Shown here: positions 17,453-26,671 of the stretch, in pieces
Layout of the letters: each line of letters starts with the position of its first letter
Position numbering within the stretch: the stretch's first letter is position 1
Origin: an uncultured Eubacteriales bacterium
Lineage (GTDB): Bacteria > Bacillota > Clostridia > Christensenellales > CAG-138
DNA length: 64,000 nucleotides
Reading direction: 5' to 3'
NCBI GenBank assembly: GCA_900540495.1
Contig: UQGA01000007.1
Location: 34,521 to 98,520 of the forward strand
Program-made: the position numbers and the translations under genes
Notes under the pieces: generated by a model
What the model was told of the DNA's origin: nothing
Databases searched by the model: none
The model's input: only the letters and a program-made list of their open reading frames with translations

Positions 17453-17737
17453 ATGAAACTCAAACCGTTGGCTGATCGCGTGGTCATCAAGAGCCTCGAA
17501 AACGAAGAGGTCGTCAAGGGCGGCATCATCCTGCCCGGCAGCGCCAAGGAAAAGCCGCAGATGGCGGAGGTCGTCGCGGTCGGACCCGGCGGCGTGGTGG
17601 ACGGCAAGGAGGTCTCCATGTATGTGAACGTGGGCGACCGGGTGATCTATTCGAAGTACGCCGGCACGGAGGTCAAGCTGGACGACGTGGAGTATATCGT
17701 CGTGCGGCAGAACGATATACTGGCCATTGTGGAATAA
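17453..17737 (+). CDS. groES: Co-chaperonin GroES
   Basis: GroES forms the heptameric lid of the GroEL folding chamber. The 94-residue protein has the standard length and pattern: KPLADRVVIK at the N-terminus, the mobile loop NEEVVKGGIILPGSAKEKP (about residues 17-35), and GDRVIYSKYAGTEVK with the conserved glycines. It ends in a C-terminal strand ILAIVE. GGAGG lies before the ATG. It is first in the CIRCE-controlled operon and 20 bp ahead of groEL. Confidence 0.98.
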   Translation: MKLKPLADRVVIKSLENEEVVKGGIILPGSAKEKPQMAEVVAVGPGGVVDGKEVSMYVNVGDRVIYSKYAGTEVKLDDVEYIVVRQNDILAIVE

Positions 17738-17754
17738 CAGCAAGGAGGATTTGA

Positions 17755-19386
<1,632 letters not shown>

Positions 19387-19410
19387 GGAACGGACCGTTT
19401 TTGCGGGAAT

Positions 19411-19448
19411 GCGCGGGCGCGGCAGGAATGCCGCGCCCGCGCTTGTTT
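19411..19448 (+). terminator. Intrinsic terminator of groESL
   Basis: A perfect 14-bp GC-rich stem, GCGCGGGCGCGGCA (19411-19424) with its complement (19429-19442), encloses a 4-nt loop and is followed by TTGTTT. It starts 24 bp after the groEL stop. Confidence 0.88.
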
Positions 19449-19500
19449 GTCCTGCCGCCCGCGTGGCCGGCGCAAGACGGCCGGCAAACACGCCCCGCCG

Positions 19501-20313
19501 TCATGTCTCCGGCGGCAACAGATCGACTGCGACCAGCTCCGGCCGGTTCCAAACGCGCGGCAGGATCCTTTGGGAAAGACCGCGGCTGACGACCATGCGC
19601 GTGCCGCCGCCAAGGTCGTACAGACCGCCGGCATAGGCCGGAAAGATCCCCTGGTTTGGCGCATACAACCCGTTGAACAGACCGGGGATGCGCACCTGCC
19701 CGCCATGCGCATGCCCGGCGAGCACGAGGTCGAAACCGGCTGCGCGATAGGCGCTCACCCGCTCCGGCCGGTGTGTGAGAAGGATGGTGAAAGCGCCCGG
19801 CGCCGCTGTAGCGCGACCGTGCAGAAGCTGCTCGCGCCAGAGATCGGTTTTCCCGCGTGGACGGGGAAAGGCGATGGGATCGTCCACGCCGCACAGCGCG
19901 AGGCGCTGGCGGCCGCAGCGCACGGTTATCGCATCGCCGTCAAGCACGGCGACGCCGCATGCTGCAACATCGCGCTTGATGGCCTCCAGCCTGCCGGTAT
20001 GCACCTCGTGGTTGCCGGTCACATAAAAGCTCGGGTATGCCGCCCCCAGCCGTTCCAGGAGCGTCCAGGCCGGCGCTTCCGGCAACACGTCGTCCACGAG
20101 GTCGCCCGGCAACAGCACCAACTGCGGTGCAAGCGCGGCCAAAGCCTCCAGCAGCTCCGCCTGGCCGTCGCCATATTGCGCGCCGTGCAGGTCGGCGATG
20201 ACCGCAAGGCGCACCGGAGCGGCCAGACGGACGTCGCGGACGTCATAGCGCACCGTGGCGAGGCGGCAGGAAAGCGGACCGGCCGCGGGTAGGTTCCAGT
20301 GCAGATGCTTCAT
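19501..20313 (-). CDS. YkuE-like metallophosphoesterase
   Basis: The 270-residue protein is a calcineurin-like metallophosphoesterase with the full metal-site set. It has VIADLHGAQYGD (Asp and His of motif I), LLPGDLVDD (motif II), VTGNHEVH (motif III), LLTHRPE and LAGHAHGGQVRIP (C-terminal His motifs). YkuE-type members are envelope-associated or cytoplasmic phosphoesterases of unclear substrate; no obvious membrane anchor is seen here. The start is taken as ATG 20313, as no Shine-Dalgarno precedes it. A promoter (TTGGCA at 20344-20349, TATACT at 20320-20325 on the minus strand) places transcription start at or next to the A of this ATG, so the mRNA may be leaderless. It lies downstream of the ABC exporter terminator. 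Confidence 0.88.
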   Translation of the reverse strand: MKHLHWNLPAAGPLSCRLATVRYDVRDVRLAAPVRLAVIADLHGAQYGDGQAELLEALAALAPQLVLLPGDLVDDVLPEAPAWTLLERLGAAYPSFYVTGNHEVHTGRLEAIKRDVAACGVAVLDGDAITVRCGRQRLALCGVDDPIAFPRPRGKTDLWREQLLHGRATAAPGAFTILLTHRPERVSAYRAAGFDLVLAGHAHGGQVRIPGLFNGLYAPNQGIFPAYAGGLYDLGGGTRMVVSRGLSQRILPRVWNRPELVAVDLLPPET

Positions 20314-20319
20314 AGCGGC

Positions 20320-20349
20320 AGTATAGCATAGATGGAGTCCGGCTGCCAA
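20320..20349 (-). promoter_or_regulatory. Promoter of the metallophosphoesterase, apparently leaderless
   Basis: On the minus strand TTGGCA (20344-20349), 18 bp, TATACT (20320-20325). The expected transcription start, about 7 bp downstream of the -10, coincides with the start codon at 20313. Confidence 0.6.
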
Positions 20350-20362
20350 CCCGGCGCTGCGC

Positions 20363-20404
20363 GGGAAAACAACGCCCCGTTCGCGCGAGAGCGAACGGGG
20401 CGTT
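20363..20404 (-). terminator. Intrinsic terminator of the MarR-ABC exporter operon
   Basis: A perfect 14-bp stem, AACGCCCCGTTCGC (20371-20384) with GCGAACGGGGCGTT (20391-20404), has a 6-nt loop. On the minus strand it is followed by TTGTTTT (20363-20369). It lies about 55 bp beyond the exporter stop. Confidence 0.88.
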
Positions 20405-20459
20405 TGCCGTCCTGAGACCGGCGCCTGCCGGAATGCCGGAGTGGGCGCGACGGGGCGTT

Positions 20460-22346
20460 TCAGCTGAGCTCGAACATGCCCATATAGAGCTGGTAGTATT
20501 TCCCCTTCTGTTCCAGCAGATCGTCGTGGTCGCCGCGCTCGATAATCTGTCCGTGCTCAAGCACCATGATCGCGTTGGAATTGCGCACGGTGGAGAGACG
20601 GTGGGCGATGACGAACACGGTGCGCCCGGCCATCAAACGGTCCATGCCCATTTCGATCAGCCGTTCGGTACGCGTGTCGATGGAGCTGGTCGCCTCGTCG
20701 AGGATCAGCACCGGCGCATTGGCGACCGCGGCGCGCGCGATGGCAAGCAGTTGCCGCTGCCCCTGCGAGAGGTTGGCGCCGTCGCCTGTGAGCACCGTGT
20801 CATAGCCCTGCGGCAGATGGGTGATGAAGAAATGCGCGTTGGCCAGCTTGGCCGCCGCCTCGATCTCTTCGTCCGTGGCGTGCAGGTTGCCGTAACGGAT
20901 GTTGTCGCGTACGGTGCCGGTAAACAGGTGCGTGTCCTGCAACACCATCGACAGGGAGCGGCGCAGGTCGCTCTTGCGAATATCCTTGACGTCGATCCCG
21001 TCGTACGTAATGCGGCCATGCTGCACGTCGTAAAAGCGGTTGATGAGGTTTGTGATGGTCGTCTTGCCAGCGCCGGTCGAGCCGACAAACGCAATCTTCT
21101 GCCCCGGTTTTGCATAGAGCGAGACATCGCGCAGGACGTCGTGCCCCTCCTCATAGGCAAAGGTCACGTGGTCAAAGCGCACGTCGCCGCGCAGCTCGAC
21201 CAGACGGAACCCGCCGGGCTCACCGGCGTCCGGCACCTTCCAGGCCCACAGGCCCGTATAGTGGTCGGTTTCAAGGAGCATGCCGTCCTCGCCACGCTGC
21301 GCATACACCATTGTGACATTGCCGTCGTCGATCTCCGGCGTACCGTCTATCAGCTCAAAAATGCGCTCGGCACCGGCCAGTGCGTTGAGAAGGCTGTTGA
21401 ACTGCTGTGAAATCTGCGTCAGCGGGTTGGTGAACTGGCGCGTATACTGCAGGAACGCGGCGATGGTGCCGATGTCCATCATGCCGGAAATGGCGAGACC
21501 GGCGCCGGCCGCAGCGGAGACGGCGTACAGCACATAGCTCAGGTTGCCCATGATGGGCATGAGGATCATTGCAAACGTCATGGCCGCCGTAGAGTCGCGC
21601 CGCAGGCCCTCCGCGAGTACGCTGAAGTCGGCCTCCACCTTTTCCTCATGGCAGAAGACCTTGACCTCGCGCTGCCCCTCGATCATCTCTTCCGCATAGC
21701 CGTTGGCGGCGGCGAGCGCGGCCTGGCGGCGGGCAAAGAAGTGCGACGAGCGCTTGCCGATGAACTTCACGATGACGAGCATCAGCACGAACATTACGAG
21801 CACGATCAGCGTCAGCAGCGGGGTGAGGATGAACATCATCGTCAGCACGCCGATGACGGAGATCGTGGATACGATCAGCTGCGGCAGGCCCTGCCCGAGC
21901 ATCTCGCGCATGGCGTCGGTGTCGTTGGTGAAGCGGCTCATGATCTCGCCGTGCGTGCGCGTGTCAAAGTATTTCAGCGGCAGCGCCTGGAGCCGTTCGA
22001 ACATCTCGCAGCGCACGGTCTTGAGGATGCCGGTGGCCACGTTGATCAGCAGCCGGTTGCCCACGAATGTGCCCAGCGCGCCCAGCACATAGATGCCCGC
22101 GAGCGCGAGCACCGTGCCCAGCACGGGCAGCATGGAGGAGCCGCCCTGCTCGAACAGCGCCGCGATCTGGTTGAACAGGGGCTTGAGCAGATAGGTGCCC
22201 AGTACGCTCGCGGCGGAGGAGATGATGAGGCTCGGGATGATGATGGCGAGCAGGCCGCTGTATTTGCCGAGGTAGCGCATGAGGCGCAGGAAGGTGTGCT
22301 TCGCGTTTTTCGGCTTTGCAAATGCGTGACGTTGCGGACCAGGCAT
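20460..22346 (-). CDS. ABC exporter subunit with canonical ATPase site (heterodimer partner B)
   Basis: This 628-residue protein has a type IV exporter membrane domain with six helices (about residues 30-330). The ATPase domain is canonical: Walker A GSTGAGKTT, signature LSQGQRQLLAIARA, Walker B plus catalytic Glu LILDEATSSID, and switch His IAHRLST. Between the two domains is an insertion of about 40 residues containing TGLWAWKVPDAGEPGG, seen in many clostridial exporters of this pair type. It starts 1 bp after the upstream subunit gene with GGGGGTGG before ATG 22346. Longer in-frame readings upstream are spurious. Together the two proteins should form a BmrCD/TM287-288-like multidrug exporter under the MarR regulator. 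Confidence 0.93.
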   Translation of the reverse strand: MPGPQRHAFAKPKNAKHTFLRLMRYLGKYSGLLAIIIPSLIISSAASVLGTYLLKPLFNQIAALFEQGGSSMLPVLGTVLALAGIYVLGALGTFVGNRLLINVATGILKTVRCEMFERLQALPLKYFDTRTHGEIMSRFTNDTDAMREMLGQGLPQLIVSTISVIGVLTMMFILTPLLTLIVLVMFVLMLVIVKFIGKRSSHFFARRQAALAAANGYAEEMIEGQREVKVFCHEEKVEADFSVLAEGLRRDSTAAMTFAMILMPIMGNLSYVLYAVSAAAGAGLAISGMMDIGTIAAFLQYTRQFTNPLTQISQQFNSLLNALAGAERIFELIDGTPEIDDGNVTMVYAQRGEDGMLLETDHYTGLWAWKVPDAGEPGGFRLVELRGDVRFDHVTFAYEEGHDVLRDVSLYAKPGQKIAFVGSTGAGKTTITNLINRFYDVQHGRITYDGIDVKDIRKSDLRRSLSMVLQDTHLFTGTVRDNIRYGNLHATDEEIEAAAKLANAHFFITHLPQGYDTVLTGDGANLSQGQRQLLAIARAAVANAPVLILDEATSSIDTRTERLIEMGMDRLMAGRTVFVIAHRLSTVRNSNAIMVLEHGQIIERGDHDDLLEQKGKYYQLYMGMFELS

Positions 22347-22347
22347 G

Positions 22348-24075
22348 TTATGCCACCCCCTTCTGCTGCGAATGGTAGACTTCCTGATAGATCTGATTTG
22401 TGGCGAGCAGCTCGTCGTGCGTGCCCACCGCGTCGATCTCGCCGTCGTGCATGACGATGATGCGATCCGCATCCATGACGGATGTGATGCGCTGCGCGAT
22501 GATGAGCTTGGTCGTATCCGCCAACTGCGTGCGGAACGCATGGCGGATGGCCGCGTCGGTCGCGGTATCCACGGCGGAGGTCGAGTCATCAAGAATCAGG
22601 ATCTTCGGGGATTTTAGCAGTGCGCGCGCGATGCAAAGCCGCTGCTTCTGACCGCCGGATACGTTCACACCGCCCTGCCCGAGCACGGTGTCGTATCCAT
22701 CCGGGAAACTCATGATAAAGTCATGCGCAGCGGCGGCACGACAGGCAGCCTCGATCTGCGCGTCCGTTGCGTTCTGGTTGCCCCAGCGCAGGTTGTCGCG
22801 GATCGTGCCGGAGAAGAGCACGTTCTTTTGCAGCACCATGCCAACGTCGCCGCGCAGGGATTCGATCTTATAATCGCGCACGTCGCGCCCGCCAACGAGC
22901 ACCTGGCCGGAAAGCACGTCGTACAGCCGCGGGATCAGCTGCACCAGCGTGGTCTTGGCCGAACCGGAACCGCCGATGATGCCGATGACCTCGCCGGAGC
23001 GGATGGACAGGTTGATGTGCGAGAGCACGAGGTTGTTCGGGTCGTCCGAATAGGAGAAACACACATCGCGGAACTCGATGCTGCCGTCCTCGGGCACGAC
23101 GTCCGCGCTCTCCGGCCCGTCCTTGATGACCGGCACCTCGGTGAGCACTTCATAGATGCGCTTGGCGGAGGCCGAGGAGAGCACGAAGTTGACAAACGCC
23201 ATCGTGATCATCATCAGCGACATGAGGATCTGCGAGATGTACGCGATGAAGCTCATCAGGTCGCCCGCGGCCAGCTGCCCGTCGATCACGTGCCCGCCGC
23301 CGAGCCAGATAACCGCGATGATGCACGCGTACATGGTGATCTGCATCAGCGGCGAGGAGATGACCAGCAGCCGCTCGGCGCGCTTTTGCGCCTGCTTGAC
23401 CGCTTCCGCGCTGCGGTTGAACTTGTCGATCTCGTAATCCTCGCGCACGAACGCCTTCACCACGCGGATGGCGATCAGGTTCTCCTGCGCGTCGGCGTTC
23501 ATCTGGTCGTATTTTTTCAGCATATCGTTGAAGCGGGGATACGCCATGCGCGAGATCACCGCCATCGCGATGCCGAGGAACGGGATGGCCGCAAACATGA
23601 TCAGCGACAGCCGCGGGCTGATGTGGAAGGCCATGATCGTCGCCAGCACCAGCATCAGCGGCGAGCGCGCCATCAGCCGGATCATCATCTGGAACGACTG
23701 CTGCACGTTGGTGATGTCGTTGGTCAGGCGCGTCACAAGCGAGGCGGTGGAGAACTTGTCGATGTTCTTGGCGGAGAACGCCTCCACGCAGCCAAACAGC
23801 GCCAGGCGCAGGTTCTTGGCCGCGCCGTTGCTGGAATAGACCGCAAAGCGCGCGCCGAGCGCGCCAAAGAGCAGCGCGCCCATCGCCATCAACACCATGA
23901 GCCCGCCGGTGCGCAGCACATAGGGCAGATCCTTGTTCGGGATACCGATGTCGATGATGTCCGCCATGAACAGGGGGATGAACACCTCCAGGACGACTTC
24001 GGCTGCAACGGTGAGCGGCGTGAGGATCGTTGTGTGCCAGTACCCGCGTACATAGCTGAACAGTTTTTTAATCAT
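22348..24075 (-). CDS. ABC exporter subunit with degenerate ATPase site (heterodimer partner A)
   Basis: The 575-residue protein has six membrane helices (about residues 15-310) and a nucleotide-binding domain that departs from consensus. Walker A reads GGSGSAKTT (a Gly of GxGK replaced by Ala) and Walker B ends LILDDSTSAVD, with Asp in place of the catalytic Glu. The signature is VSGGQKQRLCIARAL. One degenerate and one canonical site is the hallmark of heterodimeric exporters, and the canonical partner follows directly. Its ATG (24075) overlaps the MarR stop as ATGA, with GGAGAA upstream. The substrate is unknown; MarR linkage suggests drugs or toxic small molecules. Confidence 0.93.
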   Translation of the reverse strand: MIKKLFSYVRGYWHTTILTPLTVAAEVVLEVFIPLFMADIIDIGIPNKDLPYVLRTGGLMVLMAMGALLFGALGARFAVYSSNGAAKNLRLALFGCVEAFSAKNIDKFSTASLVTRLTNDITNVQQSFQMMIRLMARSPLMLVLATIMAFHISPRLSLIMFAAIPFLGIAMAVISRMAYPRFNDMLKKYDQMNADAQENLIAIRVVKAFVREDYEIDKFNRSAEAVKQAQKRAERLLVISSPLMQITMYACIIAVIWLGGGHVIDGQLAAGDLMSFIAYISQILMSLMMITMAFVNFVLSSASAKRIYEVLTEVPVIKDGPESADVVPEDGSIEFRDVCFSYSDDPNNLVLSHINLSIRSGEVIGIIGGSGSAKTTLVQLIPRLYDVLSGQVLVGGRDVRDYKIESLRGDVGMVLQKNVLFSGTIRDNLRWGNQNATDAQIEAACRAAAAHDFIMSFPDGYDTVLGQGGVNVSGGQKQRLCIARALLKSPKILILDDSTSAVDTATDAAIRHAFRTQLADTTKLIIAQRITSVMDADRIIVMHDGEIDAVGTHDELLATNQIYQEVYHSQQKGVA

Positions 24076-24554
24076 GCATTTTCTCCTTCCCTGGGGTGCT
24101 TGCATTCTCGCCACGGGGGCATGGATGGGATAGTGCCGCCGTTGAGATTGGCAATCATCCGGCCGAGCAGATCGGCAAACTGTCGCAAATCCGCCTCCGA
24201 AAGACCGCGGAGCATCTCCGCATTGAGCAGGTCAAAACTGCGGCGGTATTCCTCCGCAAGTGTAACACCGCTCTTTGTGGCGTAAAGGCGATTGCAGCGC
24301 AGATTGTCCTCGTCCACCCGCTTTTCGATCAGCCCGGCCCGTTGCAGCCGCTTGGTGGACTGCGCGATGGAGGCCGGCGAGACCATCAGCCTGCATGCAA
24401 GCTGGTGCTGTGTGCAGCCAGGTGAAGCGATGAGGCACTCGAGCACGGGGAGCTGGCCGTCGTATAGCCCGCAGCCGCTGGTATGCTCGCGCAGGCGCTT
24501 GCCGCGCAGCACGTTCAGCGTAATCATCCGGCCGATGACTTCCCAACTGTTCAT
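24072..24554 (-). CDS. MarR-family transcriptional regulator
   Basis: The 160-residue protein has the MarR winged-helix fold. Helix-turn-helix segments run through LPVLECLIASPGCTQHQLA and VSPASIAQSTKRLQRAGLI (about residues 33-78). The wing follows with VDEDNLRCNRLYATKSG, and the family-conserved D-x-R region reads DEDNLR. C-terminal helices serve dimerisation. It is the first gene of an operon with the two exporter subunits (4-bp ATGA overlap with the next gene). GGAGGG precedes the start. A 22-bp imperfect palindrome in its leader is the probable operator, giving ligand-relieved autorepression as in MarR and its relatives. Confidence 0.92.
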   Translation of the reverse strand: MNSWEVIGRMITLNVLRGKRLREHTSGCGLYDGQLPVLECLIASPGCTQHQLACRLMVSPASIAQSTKRLQRAGLIEKRVDEDNLRCNRLYATKSGVTLAEEYRRSFDLLNAEMLRGLSEADLRQFADLLGRMIANLNGGTIPSMPPWRECKHPREGENA

Positions 24555-24572
24555 GCCGTACCCTCCTTCCGA

Positions 24573-24631
24573 TTGATAACCGCTTAACTATCAAACTTGA
24601 CCATCATAGCAGGTGCGGCAGGATCTGTCAA
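24573..24631 (-). promoter_or_regulatory. Promoter and MarR operator of exporter operon
   Basis: On the minus strand TTGACA (24626-24631), 17 bp spacer, TATGAT (24603-24608) is a strong SigA promoter. Just downstream, 24573-24594 reads TTGATA, 10 nt, TATCAA, an inverted repeat covering about +2 to +24, well placed for repression by the encoded MarR protein. Confidence 0.75.
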
Positions 24632-24659
24632 GGGAATTCCGGATTTCCCACAAAATGAA

Positions 24660-24688
24660 TTGTACAATGGCCGCCGGCATGGTAAAAT
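24660..24688 (+). promoter_or_regulatory. Promoter of hflX
   Basis: TTGTAC (24660-24665), 17 bp spacer, TAAAAT (24683-24688), 76 bp before the hflX start. It is divergent from the MarR promoter. Confidence 0.55.
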
Positions 24689-24763
24689 ACTAAAACAACG
24701 CGCCTGCGCGCGGCGGATGCGGCGCGCGGGGCGAGAACGGGCGCACAAGAGACAAACGGAGAT

Positions 24764-26536
24764 ATGAGAAAAACGGTCAACGGCAATACCGGCGGCGTGC
24801 GCGAGGTGTTGCTCAGGGAAATGGAATCGCTGTATGCGATGGAACAGGGGCAGGATACGTTTTTGTCCGACGAACTGTGCAGCGCGCTGGCGCGATATAC
24901 GGGGCTGATCGGGCGGGAAATCCTGGTCTATATTGGGCGCAACGGCAACATCGAAGAGGTGCGCATCGGAGACGATCACACCGTTTCCATGCCGGAGATG
25001 CGTCTGGTGCGCAATGCGGACCGGCTCTGCGGCGTGCGCTGCATCCATACGCACCCGCGCGGCAGCGGGCTGCTTTCCGATGTGGACGCCGGGTCGCTCG
25101 GCTCGTTGCGGTTGGACGCCATGGCGGCCATCGGCGTGACGGAGGACGGCCGCGCCACAAGCGTATGCGTAGGCTATTTGGGGGAGCAGGAGGGAGACCG
25201 GCGCCAGACCGTGCTCTACGGTCCGATGCGCGCCTACCATCTGCCGCAAAAGCAGCTGATGGATGCAATCTTCGAGGCGGACGCCCGGTTTGCGTCGAGC
25301 GCCTATGCGGTGACGCAGGCGCGCCCGGAACGGGCGATTCTTGTGGGGATCGACGGCGCTGAAGGATACGACACGCTGGAGGAGCTGGCGGCGCTGGCGG
25401 AGACGGCGGGCGTGCAGGTCGTGGGCCGCTCGGTGCAGCGGCGGCGCGCCGTGGACAATGCGACGTATATCGGCACCGGCAAGGCCGAAGAGCTTGCGCT
25501 CGACGTCAACGCGCTTGAGGCCGATCTGGTCATTTTTGACGATGAGCTGTCCGCCATCCAGATGCGCAATCTGGAGCAGTCGCTCGGCGTGCCGATCATC
25601 GACCGCACCATGCTCATCCTCGACATCTTCGCCATGCGCGCCCAGTCGCGTGAGGGCAAGCTGCAGGTGGAGCTTGCCCAGCTCAAGTACCGGCTGCCGC
25701 GCCTGCTCGGCATGGGGCGGGCGCTTTCCCGCCAGGGCGCTTCCGGCGTCGGGATGCGCGGACCGGGCGAGAAAAAGCTCGAGATCGACCGCCGCCGCAT
25801 CCGCCGCCGCATCTTTGAGCTCGAGCAGTCTCTCGCCGAAATTGAAAAACAGCGCGGCCTGCGCCGCGAGCGCCGCCTGCAGGGCCCTGTACCGATGGTT
25901 GCGCTTGTGGGGTATACCAATGCGGGCAAATCCACGCTGCTCAACCGGTTGTCCGGCAGCGATGTGCTCGCTGAGGACAGGCTTTTTGCCACGCTCGACC
26001 CGGTTGTCCGGCAGGTCCCGCTGCCATCCGGCGGCGAATGCCTGCTATCGGACACGGTGGGCTTTATCAACAAACTGCCGCACGACCTTGTACGGGCGTT
26101 CCATTCCACGCTTGAGGAGGTGCGCAGCGCCGCGCTGATCCTGCATGTAATCGACTGCACAAGCCCGTATGCGGATGTGCAGGCGCGCGTGGTGGAGGAT
26201 GTGCTCGCGCAGCTCGGCGCGGCGGATACGCCGCGGATCAATGTTTATAACAAGACGGACGCGGCGCAGGCGCCGTTTGCGATGCGCGGCGAGTCCGTCC
26301 GCATCAGCGCCCGCACGGGCGGCGGGGTGGACGAACTGCTCGAGCGCGTGGAGCGGGCGCTGAACCGGCGTCAGGTGCGCGTCGAGCTCGTCGTGCCCTA
26401 TGACCGGTATGAGGCGATGCGCCTGCTGCATGAGCTCGGCGCCATACGGCAGGAGACGCACGAGCCGGACGGCACACATGTCGTCGCTCTGCTGGATGAA
26501 GCGCAGCTCTGGCGTGTGCAGAAGGCGCTGTCCTGA
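24764..26536 (+). CDS. hflX: GTPase HflX with N-terminal JAMM-like domain
   Basis: HflX is a ribosome-binding GTPase that splits stalled or heat-damaged ribosomes. The C-terminal part (from about residue 190) has all of it. There is the glycine-rich N-domain (TYIGTGKAEEL), GVGMRGPGEKKLEIDRRRIR, and a coiled linker. The GTPase motifs are GYTNAGKST (G1), DTVGFINKLP (G3) and NVYNKTD (G4). The protein is 590 residues against about 430 for typical HflX because of a 180-residue N-terminal extension. That extension contains HTHPRGSGLLSDVD (residues 95-108), an exact match to the JAMM metalloprotease pattern HxH-x7-SxxD, plus a possible upstream Glu (residue 52). Clostridial HflX proteins of this length exist; whether the domain is an active isopeptidase is unknown. 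Confidence 0.93.
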   Translation: MRKTVNGNTGGVREVLLREMESLYAMEQGQDTFLSDELCSALARYTGLIGREILVYIGRNGNIEEVRIGDDHTVSMPEMRLVRNADRLCGVRCIHTHPRGSGLLSDVDAGSLGSLRLDAMAAIGVTEDGRATSVCVGYLGEQEGDRRQTVLYGPMRAYHLPQKQLMDAIFEADARFASSAYAVTQARPERAILVGIDGAEGYDTLEELAALAETAGVQVVGRSVQRRRAVDNATYIGTGKAEELALDVNALEADLVIFDDELSAIQMRNLEQSLGVPIIDRTMLILDIFAMRAQSREGKLQVELAQLKYRLPRLLGMGRALSRQGASGVGMRGPGEKKLEIDRRRIRRRIFELEQSLAEIEKQRGLRRERRLQGPVPMVALVGYTNAGKSTLLNRLSGSDVLAEDRLFATLDPVVRQVPLPSGGECLLSDTVGFINKLPHDLVRAFHSTLEEVRSAALILHVIDCTSPYADVQARVVEDVLAQLGAADTPRINVYNKTDAAQAPFAMRGESVRISARTGGGVDELLERVERALNRRQVRVELVVPYDRYEAMRLLHELGAIRQETHEPDGTHVVALLDEAQLWRVQKALS

Positions 26537-26572
26537 AGGCACATCCGGGCCGAATGTTGCATAAGGTAGCAT

Positions 26573-26604
26573 ATCCGTTGCGCTGCGGCGCACGGATTTG
26601 TCTT
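26573..26604 (+). terminator. Probable terminator of hflX
   Basis: A hairpin of ATCCG and TGCGC (26573-26583, one bulged T) pairs with GCGCA and CGGAT (26588-26597) around a 4-nt loop. T-rich sequence follows and overlaps the next promoter. Confidence 0.5.
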
Positions 26605-26630
26605 GCGTTTTTTGGTTGGAATGATATAAT
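26603..26630 (+). promoter_or_regulatory. Promoter of the CDF exporter
   Basis: TTGCGT (26603-26608), 16 bp spacer, TATAAT (26625-26630). A small CCGCCC/GGGCGG hairpin (26638-26653) sits at the mRNA 5' end. The leader of about 35 nt is too short for a metal riboswitch. Confidence 0.65.
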
Positions 26631-26671
26631 GGGAAAACCGCCCCTTCGGGCGGGGAACAGGAGCGGGGAAC

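Noticed and set aside
26573..26671. A Mn2+ riboswitch in front of the CDF exporter
   Set aside because: The leader after the promoter is about 35 nt, with only a 6-bp hairpin; none of the conserved loop segments found at 33730-33825 is present.
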